Below are positions 1 through 13,100 of a stretch of DNA of 64,000 nucleotides, piece after piece. Numbering within the stretch: position 1 is the first letter of the stretch; every line of letters begins with the position of its first letter. The DNA is taken from NCBI RefSeq assembly GCF_032854445.1, contig NC_088300.1, positions 21,311,608 to 21,375,607 of the forward strand. The letters are read 5' to 3'. The DNA is from Liolophura sinensis (lineage: Eukaryota > Mollusca > Polyplacophora > Chitonida > Chitonidae). The position numbers were made by a program, and so were the translations under genes. The notes beneath the pieces were generated by a model. The model was given only the letters and a program-made list of their open reading frames with translations. It made no database searches and was not told the origin of the DNA.

Positions 1-362
1 TCACAACCCATGGCTTTTGGGGGGGTGGGGAGGTATCCAGCTGTTTGAGGGCCACACAGGAGGCATGCTGAAATCACTTAAACATATAACAATTACATGG
101 TAAACTGAGTGCCAGCCAAGGTGTTAGGGAAGCTACAGCTGGTGATAGGCTGTCATTGGGGAACAGATTGGCCTGAGCAATGGTGGGGTGGAGGTGATGA
201 TGGGGTGGGTTGGGTTGGGAGAGGAAGATTGAGGATGAGGCTCAGTGGTCTCTGCTGAACTGTGTTGAATTGAATGGGCATAGTTTGGCTAACCTAGTTA
301 ATTGCTTTTTGCTTAGAGATTTTCTTATCAAATTTATAAATATCTTTTTTGATATCTGTATA

Positions 363-581
363 CTGTAATTCTTCAACCTTTTCACATATTTGCAAGGTAG
401 ATATTCAAGCATATTCTGAAGGTATTATTCTATATTGACTGATAAAATTATACTTTTTTTGTAAAACCCTGAAAACGGCCAATCCAACCAATATGGCTTT
501 GTCCTCCTAATCAAATCATGAATATGCATAAATTACACTGGAACTTGCTGTCTCATATGCGAAAAGGTTGAGGAATTAGGG
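363..581 (+). mobile_element. MITE copy 1 (TA-flanked, TIR family)
   Basis: Begins CTGTAATTCTTCAACCTTTT after TA and ends in the inverted form GCGAAAAGGTTGAGGAATTA. It shares its interior (AAGCATATTCTGAAGG; GGCCAATCCAACCA) with the copy at 15,204. The right flank is CA instead of TA, probably a mutated target site. There is no transposase gene; it is non-autonomous. Confidence 0.85.
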
Positions 582-722
582 CACAGTGTGCATGTATGCA
601 TGTGCTCAAATAAATGAAAGGAGTGCCATTCAAATGCATATATAAACTTTGAAAAATGAATGAACATTGTGTCATTCATTCATGTACTCATGTACATATG
701 TATATTGATTTCATAAAAAGTG

Positions 723-959
723 GGGGGGGCATGGTTCCGTTGGTTAACACGCTAGTGCAGCATAATGATCCTGGTCAAGTCCAACTCATGCTGGCTTCCT
801 CTCCAGCCATATGTGGGAAGGTTTGCCAGCAACCTGTGGATGGTTGTGGTTTTCCACCGGGCTCTGCCCGGTTTCTTCCCACCATAATGCTGGCCGCCGT
901 CATATAAGTGAAATATTCTTGATTACAGTGTAAAACACTAATCAAATAAATAAATAAAT
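723..959 (+). mobile_element. SINE-A copy (internal deletion)
   Basis: tRNA-like head (catggttccgttggttaaca), then the conserved body (CCACCATAATGCTGGCCGCC) and tail AAATATTCTTGA...CAAATAAATAAATAAA. About 30 bases around box B are missing compared with the copy at 53,962. Confidence 0.85.
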
Positions 960-1023
960 TTCATAAGAGGTCCTACAGGTGTATACCAGTTTCAAACATG
1001 AACATATATACTTTGTGTTGTAG

Positions 1024-1126
1024 CTCTGGTCAAGAGGTGCAGAGAATCAGTGTTATCAACAACCTGCCAGATCTACTGAGGGACAACCATGCTGAGTGTA
1101 TGCGCAGGGTCGTGCCCAAAGTGCGG
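1024..1126 (+). CDS. PPP4R4: PPP4R4 exon 1 (first visible)
   Basis: Acceptor tgttgtag, donor gtaagc. It begins with the last base of a codon and ends in phase 0. It encodes SSGQEVQRISVINNLPDLL and then RDNHAECMRRVVPKVR, the N-terminal HEAT region of PPP4R4. Confidence 0.92.
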
Positions 1127-4100
1127 GTAAGCAAGCCTTACTGTGGAAATATTACTTTATGTTGTATTATGGAAGTGTAGACAAGAAAAACAGTTGTCAT
1201 TATCAGATACACTACTGAAAAACTGTATAAATAAATATGTCACCCTTAAATCATTTTAAAACTTTCTTGGATGGAGATAAATGCATTTAAATATTTGAAT
1301 TTAAAATGTGGTCTTCATAAGCGATATTTACAATGTAGGGCATCACAAGAACACAGGAATTCAAGCATAATGTTTCAAATTTTTGAACCTATTTAACTCT
1401 GTTCATAGATGTTTGAGAAAAAAATGTGAATGTACTTGAACAGTTTTCAGTGATGTATCTGATGAGGATGACTTTTAGTCTGATTTTTTCAAATGGTTCT
1501 GCCATACTTTTAGACAATGCAATCGTGTTATGTGGCCCATCTTCACTATGCTTGACTTTTGTTACCACCATAATGTATTTTCAATGTGATCCCTGATTAA
1601 GGCAAAGCTTTGCAAGTCATTGTAATGTTAATGGATAGCAACCATGGCTGATTTTCATGATTTTTGAAAGCAATATACATGTCTATATATACACATCAGT
1701 TGTTAATATAACATGACAGTTGTTTTTGTTTTAATTTTATTTATTTATTTATGTGTTTGTTGTTTTTTTTTTACTTTGTTTTATGACATTGACATTTTAG
1801 CTGTACATGTATGTAGACATTTGTAGGCTACCCCTTGTTATCATTTGTCAACCATATACGATTGTGATGTGCGAACAATTGAGACCTGTTGTATTCTAAG
1901 CTTCATTTTCGTGTAACATGTGTGATGTAAATTACAGATGGGCCTGCTGCATGAGGTCAGTATAGATACATGTACTGTGTATTGGTTAGAGTATTAAGAT
2001 GCAGGAAGTGCCAGCATTGTGTTGTATTGATAATAAACCTCAGTCTTGTTGACTGTTGCACTTTTACATATGGCATAACAGTGTTTTATGCACGAGTCCA
2101 CGCGGCCAGCCCCACACCCATGTTTGTGGTACATTTCCTGTTACAACACCCTCACATCCTCTGAGGCCAGTCAAACTCAATCAGCCTGTGTTTATAGGCT
2201 CTCTTTATTCCAATGCATGGGAAATAAGGAATAATATTACTTACTAGTTTTGTCTACATCAACCCTGTGCTCCAGAGTAGGGTTTAGTCTGGGTGAATTC
2301 ATAAACAATCGACTGTGGCAGACTATTAAGTTACAGTTTCTAAGCTAGTGAAAACAGATGCAGCCAGTCATGTAATACAGGGTGTTCAGATGTCTCAACC
2401 TTAGGATTGAGGCCTTATCAGGTGACCCATGACCTCACTTTGTCAGACATTAGTTTTACACATACACATTTAATCTTTGCATGGTGTGAGACAAATCAGT
2501 GTTTAAATAATTTAAAGTCTTGTGTGCAAGGAGTCTAGAGTGAGGTTATAAAGTACACAGGGCACAAACATGTATCATGTGACAAATAGCTATAGGAGAA
2601 GTTATAACAAGTTGTCAATGCTGGAATGTGGTGTACAGGTTCTGATAGTGGAGTTGTGGCTGGCCTGTAGGATTGTGTGACAAACAAGTGATGCTTAAGG
2701 TGGTCAGGCTGTCAGCTGTGAAACCTTCAATTCCTTACTAACCACACTTTGACTAACCTATCCTTCCCGGACAAACAGTTCCTTACTTAATGCAATGATC
2801 CTTGTAACTGATGGGTTTATTATTCTGATGACTAACTGTGCCCATTCCACAAAAGCCTGGAAGAAACCTCTGTGTCATTGTGGTGTTAGTGTTTTATTTC
2901 TCTAACATTACACATTGATTTTAAGTTGAAAAAAATTACTGTGAATTTTGATTATCTTACAATTGAAGCATGAAACTGAATGGCAATGTCCATGATTTCT
3001 TTGGCAAGTCTGTATATTGTGAACTTGTGAAATATTTTGTTAATAAAAATGAGGTATGTTATAATAAAAAAAATTGTCTTTAATTACCGGATTATGAATG
3101 TTTCAGGTTTAAATTAATTCTCAAAGCAATGTTAATACAAAAAAGAATGTTACAAATGTTAATACAAAAGAAGCACACACATGTAATTTCAGTAGCATTC
3201 TTCACAGTGGTAGTAAATACTGCAGTAAATATGGAAATATAGATAATGTAAGGTACGTGTATGTAAGTGAGTAAAATTACATTTGTACATAATATATGTC
3301 CATATCTACTTTCTCCATAGAAGTATTGGCATTACACACCAGTCTAATAAATAAATAAAAACAAAGAAACAGAAAATACATGTAAATAGCGATGATATAT
3401 TTTCTAAGGGATTGGGGTGAGTGAGTGAGTGCTTGGGGTTTAACGTCGTACTCAACAATTTTTCAGTCATATGACGACGAAGGAATCATTAGGGTGCATG
3501 CACGTGTAATGTGCCTCCTTGTTGCAGGACGGATTTCCACCGCTCTTTTATTTAGTGCTGCATCACTGAGACGACTTACCGAAGGCAAGTAAGCCGCCCC
3601 GCCCGAGCCATTATACTGATACGGGTCAACCAGTCGTTGCACTATCCCCTTCATGCTGAACGCCAAGCGAGGAAGTTACAACTTCCTCTTTTAAAGTCTT
3701 AGGTGTGACTCGACCAAGGATTGATCCTGGATCTACCGGTCCCGAAGCGGACGCTCTACCAACTGTGCTATCCGGGCCGGTCTAAGGGATTGGAGATGGC
3801 ATCCAATGTGTGTGGTGGCTGAATCACCTGTGTACATGGAAATTAGATAATTTATGGTCCGAGGATATGATTGACATTCCATGATGAAACTCTCGCCCAT
3901 TTGTATTTGGTATACAATGGACAGATGATGTAGCCAAATGTTATCAGTGTATTGTGTAACATAATACACTGCTACAGTATAATTGTAATAACATTGTATT
4001 GTTTGAATTGTCGTCATCAAGCCAACAGGAAACCATCAGGAAACCATTGTCCCCAAAGGATCATGACATTGTAGAACAAAACATCTGCGTAGGATTTGAA

Positions 4101-7100
4101 ATTACTTGTATGATTGAGCCTAACTTGTACACACTGTTAAACCTGACCTCTGTGATAAGAGTAAATACATTTTTGAGTTTGGTAATAATCACCAGTGATA
4201 TGAAAACTGCAGGCTCTTTAATAGAGAAATCTTGTCAGACACTACATGGCCATGCCCTTAAGTATGCCTCAAACATCCAGTGTTTTTAATCCTGGGGAAA
4301 TTTATTTATTTATTTATTTATTTGGCTATTGGTGTCAGCTGAAGCTGTCCATACAACAAAGGGTATATTTCAAAAATAAAATAAAAAATTAAAAAAACGT
4401 CTTCCTGCATACAAGTTTGGTACTTCAATTTTGTACCTTTTTTCCATAGTTACGACAATCAAAAATATTCAAAAGGTTGTTCAGATCTGAATTCTCAGTA
4501 GTCTGTAGATGTTAGGATTTATGCCTGACTATGTACATATACACCTGCATATATAGCAGAAATTTTGGACCAGCATAGTAGTTTATCATATCTAAATTTA
4601 TAATTGGGAAGGTCTTTGCCTGAGTACATGTGATTAAGCTCTTTCTCTGTTTGTGCATTACCATGTGGTGTAAGTGGCCTACTTGTGAGTTTGCAGCACG
4701 CGGCTGCAGCTTGCATCAGTTTGATGGATAGGTACCTTGAACCTCCACTACCTGCCTGGTTGCAGCAGAGATGCAGCATGCAGCAGGGTGCGTCAAGATA
4801 TCTAGAGCATTTTTAAGATAATGCTTCCAGTTACATGTAAGACAGGCTGCAGAGGCTGCATGGTGCAATGCGCGAAAGTATATGGACCATACAAAACACA
4901 GTGCTATGTGTGGAATGCAAGGCACATGATATCTGTTGCAGTTAGCTGTTGTACAGATAGTAAAGCATAAGGCTGTGATACACTGATGGCAGACACCAAC
5001 ACCATAAGCTTATTTCAAAGTAACTACATGTACACATGTATAATGGATAAATGTCCGTGAATTTCAATAACAGGCTTTCCTGTATTTTGATTTGTAGAAG
5101 TGTTTAATACATGTGCAAGTGTAGAATTTTTGAGATACGTACATATATATGTATGCATGTACATGTAAATTCAGTGTCACTTTTGTATGCACTATTCCAA
5201 TTGTAGATCAGTTAATGAATGATTTTCTTCAAAACATGTATTTCAACCGTAAACTGGCAGTGGTTAGAAATGTATGTGTGTTTATACATGTATATCATTC
5301 TGATCCATTTTGTAGAGGGACAGTTGTATAAGCACATGGATTTGAAATGGTGCCAGTGATTACAACTGCAGAAACCTGACTATGACTGGCTTTCATTGAT
5401 TCACTGACTTATTCATTCTTATTAGTCAGCAATGTGATGAACACAAATTCCAGCATACAGTCACTTTTTGTTTGAAGGTTTCCCATTTTCAAACACATGT
5501 AGCACATATAGACGGCCACCTACAATCTTGTGTTGGTGCCAACTCATCTGAGTGTATGGCTAATATATTGGCTTCGGCTTATATTTAGGCAACATGTGAG
5601 TTATTATTCTGTCTAGCTTCACATAGGACCAGGTTTGTTGGGTGCGGTAGAATCTAATAGAGAAGCATTGACAGTGAACTTGGCAGGACTTCAGTTCTCC
5701 TTTTAGCAAACCAGCCATGTAATAACTGACAACATAGACTAGTGAACTTTATTATCTGTTTAGCTTTAATTAATCATTCACTTACAACATAAGTTTACAA
5801 GGGACATGTGTATGTATGTATATGTACAAGACTTACCAAAAGCCTGACTACAACTGAACAGGAATATGGGCCTTTGTGAAGCATGTGCTTGTTGTTTTGG
5901 TGGTACATAATGTTCCCTTATAAATACAATGCACAAAGTCTGTTATTTACGATGTATAAAGGTACATGCACAGTCACATACATGTACATCAACATTTACA
6001 TATGCAAACTACTCAGACATACAATATGCTGCATGTAGTTTTCTAGTCCAAGCCTGAAATGGGAAATATTCTAGATTCTGTTGTCACCACAACATTCTAA
6101 GGGACATGATGGTTATAATCAGATGACAATGCCATGTTTGTTAGAGATCAAATGCATTCCACCAATATGACCTACATATTTGTAAGCTTGTGCTGCCAGT
6201 GAAAATCTGGGGGAGAGCTCATAAGTTCTCTGCAAAGGCTAGTGGTTTACCCTGCTCACTCAGTTGACCTGTTGATTCCACCCATGAAATTGCTGTCATG
6301 TTTTAGTGAAATGCATGTTTATTGCGTTCAGCACTTATCATTCAATGCAGATAGCTAATTTCTACATTTTATGCTAAGGTATCTATACATCTATTAAAAC
6401 ACATTACAATGTAAACCGTTTAAGTCCTTGTTACTGTATGTGTGAGCTGGCTGTCATGTTCTGAAGGAAGGAAGCTGACGGATGCCTGTTTACAGGAGAT
6501 ATACAGGTAGCTGTTATCATGGGTTGGGCAGACTGAAGCATATGTGTCAACATGTTGTGTGTGTATACAGGCAGGTTAAAGATAGTGATTGTATTGGCTA
6601 TGCTGTTGCACATCCTGAAGGAATTGTAGACATTCCTGTGCTATCAATAACATATGTCAGTAACATGTAAGCGAAGATGTGTTCAATTTGACTGGGATAG
6701 TATAAAATGTTTGAAAAGCATTATTTATAGGCAGCTGTCAAAAAAAATTAGAGATGTAAGATATTTGTGACCTCCCCCCCCCCCCCACTCCAAAATATTG
6801 GACTTATGATGTGGCATATCTGAATACAGGTCAATCAAAACAAAAGAGATGTAGGGCCATTTAAGAGTGGTTGTTTTTTTTATTTGGGTGGAGTTTGATT
6901 GGCTACTTCAGGTGCAATACAGTATGCCTATATGTGAAAGTACATGTGGTTTGACTGGACTTTGCTCATGGATGTGAAATTTTCCAATATCATGTCCTCA
7001 TGCAGCCTCTATAACATATTTGTACATTTAGATTGAGGTGTCCCATTAGGGTGTGAAGAGTAAGGTTTGTAGTAGTGGAGATAACCTTCTGTGTCCAGAT

Positions 7101-10100
7101 GTACTGTGTACGTCTCACACTCCACTGTAATGCCTTCCAGTCAGAGGCTGAGGGGGTAGAGGAAGCACCTATCCTTATCACCTGAATTGTTTGAGCTCAG
7201 ACGTCTAAGGTAAACGAGTGGTTGCTCCCCTCTCTTTGCCTCTCCATTACAAGGCCCTGGCAAGTGAAAACAGGCTGTGTTATTGATGGAGCTGATATTA
7301 GACACAGGGGAGTTTGGGGGAGCGTTGAGGTAAACACACCTGATAGGTCTTACTTAAAACTAACAGTGCGATTACCTGAGAGATACTTCTCCCAGCTGGT
7401 ACCTCCACAGTGTCAGGAACAGTATGCTGACAGATGAGCTGGGAATGGGCTTGTTACAGTTATCTCCCTTGCATTGCGTGTTGTGGTTCTCGTGTTAATA
7501 TATATTTACATTTCTCCCTTTTCTGGTTTCTTCATTTGATCTAAAATGTAGTGAAGGATACTTTTTGTATTGACCCCCCCCCCCAACACCCAAAAGAAAT
7601 ATTTAAAAATGTCAGTAGAAATGGTTTTGTGTTAAAAAAATATATACACACCCTATGGCATAAATGAGATGTCATGTCTTCTCACATTTTTTTACTATTC
7701 TTCTTAGCACATTTTAAACATTTAGTGATTTAAATGCATATGCTTACAATACATTTTAATGCACATTTATGTACCTTCTCCACAGGTACATATCATCCAT
7801 GACAGTGGTTATAGGTGCATTATCTGCAGGATATACATGTACATGTAAATTAACATGGATTATAAGATGATGATGTTAAAGGTTTCACATCTTTATGTAC
7901 AGCGGAGAACTTGATGATGTCAGACTTTGTTTTAGCAGAGTTTAACCACAGCCAACCAGGGAGTACCAAACAAAACATTTAAGCTGTCAGATCATAAGGA
8001 AGCATTTCTCAAAGAAACATGTTGTGATTTTCTTGCTTTTTACATGTACGGCATCATATAATGTGAAGATGTATGACATTTTGGTGTGTATTGTTGTTAC
8101 TGTAGGAGGTGTTGCATGTGGCACAGGCTGAGATGCAGCTGGCTGCCAGCTCGGCTTTTCTCCAGATACTGCAGAAGGAACTGGTGCCTATCCAGAACTA
8201 CACCCAGACCTTTCTCCAGACCATACTTATAAGCGTCGACAGTAAAGACCCAGGTCAGCTCTCCTCTGTTCTTTGCCTCCTTTTATTTATACATAGTGTA
8301 ATTCTCTATTTGTTCAAATACGTGAGCTTTTCCTCTAACAGCATAAAATGAAAAGTTTGCTTTCAAGGTCATCCCAGGTTAGTTACAATTTATAATTACA
8401 TGCACGTACATACACTGGATGAGTCCTTTCAAAAAATTGATTTTCTTTCCCTTTTCTTTCCTCTTTGACATTTTAAGCTTAGGTTAAGTTAGTGTTGTAT
8501 TCAAACACAGTACTTTGCCATCTCCATTGTTTTGGTACATGGAGAAGTTTAGGGACAAATGTACTGTAGATGGAATGGTTATTGGAGCTGATTGGATTTG
8601 CTGTAATTTAGATAGCTGACACAGACAATAATCTATATACGTATGTACTCTAATGTAGTTTGTTTAGAATGCATGATTTGCATATTAAAAGCAATCAAAC
8701 AACTTTATGTATGTGCTTGCAAACACATTGCGCATTCTATTTTAGATGGTGTTTGATTTTAGTGTGATGTATGGTGTGGATTGCAGCTACATTATGTGAA
8801 TTTATATGTTTATAGATGTGGCCAATGCCTGGCTAGAAACTCTTCTTGATGTCATTGACCTTCTGCCTAAGGATGTGATCAAGAAAGATGTGAGTGTTAA
8901 AACATTGATCATGTTAAGATGGAGACCTCAAGGTATCCAGATTTAATCTGATTTTGATGTAACAAATCAACATATTGCAGTATTAATGCTGTAAACATCT
9001 TCAGATATATTTCTACATTTCTATATATTGCCCACCTTTCTTGTTCAGTGTCAGTTATTGTGGGAAGTAACATTTGTTTTTTTATTTTTTTATTTTTTAA
9101 ATTTGTTTTTAGTAAAACCAGTAATGAATTTTCAGGTTTACACGTAGTAAATTGGATACAATGAAATTTTGACCAAAGTTCACTTATTTATCTGAACCAG
9201 TACAAAGATTATCAACATCTGTAATTTTAATTCATGATACTTTGATAACTGGTAATATTTTGTAATATAATTTAATGTCATGTTTTTTGCTCTCTGCAGA
9301 TATTGAGTATAGCTGTGGCTAAGGGTCAACTGTCACAGTCTGTCCAGGCAAGGCTGGCATGCAGCAGAATACTGGGCAAAATATCAACAAAGTTTGAGCC
9401 GTTTGTGTGAGTTTTTTTAATACTTAAAACTGATAATATACACTCTTTGACATCATGACATCAAGAAATTACTAGTTGCACTTTGAATTATGCAAGTTTA
9501 ATGAGCTTGAGTATGACAAAGAGTGACATTTTCACTACTTTTGGTAGAATTTTGCTGTGTGTATAAATGATGGTTCTATGTTTTCAGGATAAAGAAGGAG
9601 ATTTTGCCAGTGGTACAGTCAATGTGTCAGGATATAGACTATGAAGTTAGGGGGTGTATGTGTAGGCAGCTAGATCCTGTGGCCAGAGGACTTGGGTACG
9701 TCTGACACAGAGAGTTGATTTTTGATGCAACAAAACAGTACATATTCACAAGGACAAACTCTGTTTGAAAAGAAAAAAGAAAGAAGTGTGGAGTTAAAGG
9801 GAAAATTTATTGATCATAAGTTAATATGAATATTACTCATACATGTTTATTTTTTCTCTGAATGATTGGTGGTTCATTACTAAATATTATTCATGTAAAT
9901 ATAACGTATGTGATTTGTTATTTGAATACTTAATATCTGGAATACACATTATGATGAATTTTGTAAACCTCAGTAAACAAGATAGAAAAAAACTGCTAAA
10001 ATAAATGCCTTCTGTTTATTTATCAGATTGGAGGCGACCAAAAGTGCAATACTTCCTGAGTTAGTGGAACTGACCAATGATGAGGAGAGCCATGTGCGAA

Positions 10101-13100
10101 TTGCAGGCTTGGAAACAGTTGTTAATATTCTTAGTTTACTTGATGATGGTGAGATCTTTTGTGTGCTTGTGTAAAAGTTGCACATGTATGTTTGGTTTTC
10201 TGTGTTAGCCAGAATCAAGATGTTCGTTGCATGCCTTGTATGAAAGGGAAATAATTCATCACATATCTAATTTCTTGCTAGTTTGTAAAAATTACAATAG
10301 TTACTATTGATATTTTAGACGTTAACAGGGTAGTCCATTCAGTACTATGCACACTATATCCTACAGGACCTTGCATTATCCACTGCACGGTCCATTTTTA
10401 CCTAAATAATACTCATTACCTGGGAATAAAACCAGTATCAAGTAATGAATGTGTATCTAAAATGTGTCTCTCTGTCAAATTTCAGAAACATGTAAAAACA
10501 CCATCGTACCTCTGGTATGCAAATTTTGCCAGCAGTCTGTTTTGTCTCAGGACTCTACTCTGCCTGTAGTGGCCAAGCAGTTTGGGAAACTCTGTCATGG
10601 GCTGTCAAGTACGTTTCAAGTTCTGGTACTAGCTAATTAATACATCCCATTTTTCATATATTCAGCTAAATATCTAATCATTTGTGTTAAATTAACAATG
10701 TGATACATAAAGGTCTGGTGACAGTTTAATGTCTTTCATGATTGGGATATCTTGGGCTGTAAATCATGTTGACTTTCTTGTACATGTAGATTCTATTTTA
10801 GTCCAGTGCAGTTTGCCTGTTAGTATTCTTAATGATGGACTTTTTAAGGGGCCTTATGTTGTAGTTGTAATGTCTGTCACCTAGGAGTGTGTGTTTGTGT
10901 TCACAGTAAATCTGATGGATGACCAGAAGCTGTGGTTCATGGATTACTACAGACAGTTGTGTAGAGTGGGATTATCAGACAAGGCAAAGTCAAAGGAGGC
11001 AGAACCTAGCTCTCCTTCTATAAAGGTAGGCAGTCAAGAAGAGCGAGGTATGGAAGTACCCTCAGGAAAGCGTTAGCTACAACATTAGTACAGGTGTTCA
11101 GAATCATCCCAGTTTCTTTGTTCCATGCATATGCTGTCATCAAGTAGGTCATTAGTTTCCTGCGTATTGAAGCATCCCAGATTTGTTTCTAAGATTTATT
11201 TGGGTATAAATAAAGAGGCGGTTAATAAGTAGAGGAGATAGCTGTGTATATTAATTGGGACATTGTGTCATCAAGACTTAATACACATTTTGTTTCATGA
11301 TGTTTGAAGGTTAATTTGATGGGGATGGATATGTTTGATGAGGAAGATAAAACCACAGAGTGTCGACGGCATGCGGCATTTAACTTCCCAGTGAGTATAT
11401 GTCCACTGTTATTTTGTTCCCGCTGTAATAACATTGATTTGTACATTGTCACACTTCCATTACAATTTCTTCTTTTTTTCATTGGCTGAAGTAAAATACT
11501 GAATGTGAAAAGCTCCATTGCTGATGTATTTATATGTATGTTTTTCTCATCTTTTTGCTATTTTACATCATTCCAACTTAAAGTGACATTGTCTTTTCCA
11601 GGCCTTAGTAATGTTTGCAGGTGCCAAGTCTTTCAAATCAGAGCTCTACTTGACATTCTCCCAGTTGTGTACTGACCCCAACCTGTCGGTGAGGAAAACT
11701 GTGGCTTCTGGCCTCCACGAGGTGAATTCTCTGTCTTATTCTGTCCTGTCAGTGTAGCTCTAGAATATATTTCGTGGTGACGCTTTTGGATGTCTTTGTG
11801 ATTTCCTTCAATTTTGATACCTGAGTACCTAATCGCAATTTAAGTATTGTTTTAGTTTAATGACATTATCTTTGTGTTGGCCACATGCCTAGGGAAACTT
11901 GGTTACGAAGTAAGTCAAGAAGTGAGTTGAAAATTTCTTCATTGGGTACAAAGTAACACAAAGGGTTAAACTTGTTTTTGTTGTTTGTGAATGATGCCTG
12001 TTTGTTGATATATTATAAATGTATTTGTCCAGCTTTGAATTGAAGATTCATTTATATCATGGATAGTAATTTGTGCAATGCATTGTGCTCTCAGGTGGCT
12101 GGGATTCTTGGTGTGAATGTGAGTGTTTTACAGCCAGACCTGATGAGACTACTAAAAGACGAATCTGCTGAGGTGAGGACAATGTTACATCTGACAAATG
12201 TTATATGAGTGGAAGGCAATTGGTCTCCAGCAAGACAACACAATAAAACTCTGTCAATCATTTATTTCCCTGAGGGGGCCTCCATGTTTCAGTTCGTTAG
12301 CATGCTAGCACAGCGTAATGACCCAGGAGACCCTCACCAATGCAGTCGCTGTGAGGTCAAGTCCATCTCATGCTGGCTTCCTCTCTGGCCATACGTGGGA
12401 AGGTCTACCAGCAACCTGCTGATGGTTGTGGGTTTCCCCCAAGCTATGACCAGTTTCCTCCCACCATAATGCTGGCCGCCGTTGTACAAGTGAAATATTC
12501 TTGAGTAAGGCGTAAAATACCAATTAAATAAATAAATATTTCCCTGAGAATAATGACAGTGATGAAAAATGTAGATCTGGATGTCATGTAAGTACTCAAC
12601 TGTTTGGAATTTTGAAAGATTTCTGTTACTTTAGTATCACACAAAAGTTGTTTTCCACACTCAAGCAGCAGAGACCCACACACACGTGACACTTACGATT
12701 TTCCAAAGTTAAAGGGTCAGTGAACCATTTGATTGGTTACACACTTAAGGTGAAATGCTGACTGGTTCTTCTCAGATTAATTCAATGGACATTTTGTGAG
12801 TGATGAGAGTTTATTTTTGTGTAACACTGCCTACTGTAAACCTTCAAACTTTTCAACAACTAAAGCATTTTTTCAGTGAAACTTATGAATACATTTATTA
12901 TGAAAACAACAATAAAAATGATTTTTTGTCACTGAAGATGCAAGCCTGATAAAGCTGTGCAGATTATTTGTCTACATTCCATAGTTCTCTTAGGATGTTT
13001 TCAAGTATTTGGTTGCAGAGGTGATTGAAAAGGTTGAAGAATTAGGGTAGTAATATTGGCCGTTTCATGTATATAAGCATGTCTTTTCTCCTGTCCATGC

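Larger units (their letters stand above)
1..1023 (+). other. Intron upstream of the first visible PPP4R4 exon
   Basis: No coding exon is seen. The segment holds a MITE (363-581) and a truncated SINE (723-959), and ends in the acceptor tttgtgttgtag at 1,023. The first 250 bases are G-rich with no recognisable feature. Confidence 0.7.

Noticed and set aside
6774-6787. Poly-C runs (also near 7,575, 17,119 and 24,560) as regulatory elements
   Set aside because: Simple homopolymer tracts without the four separated G/C runs needed for a clear quadruplex, except perhaps the interrupted tract at 17,119. Nothing ties them to function.
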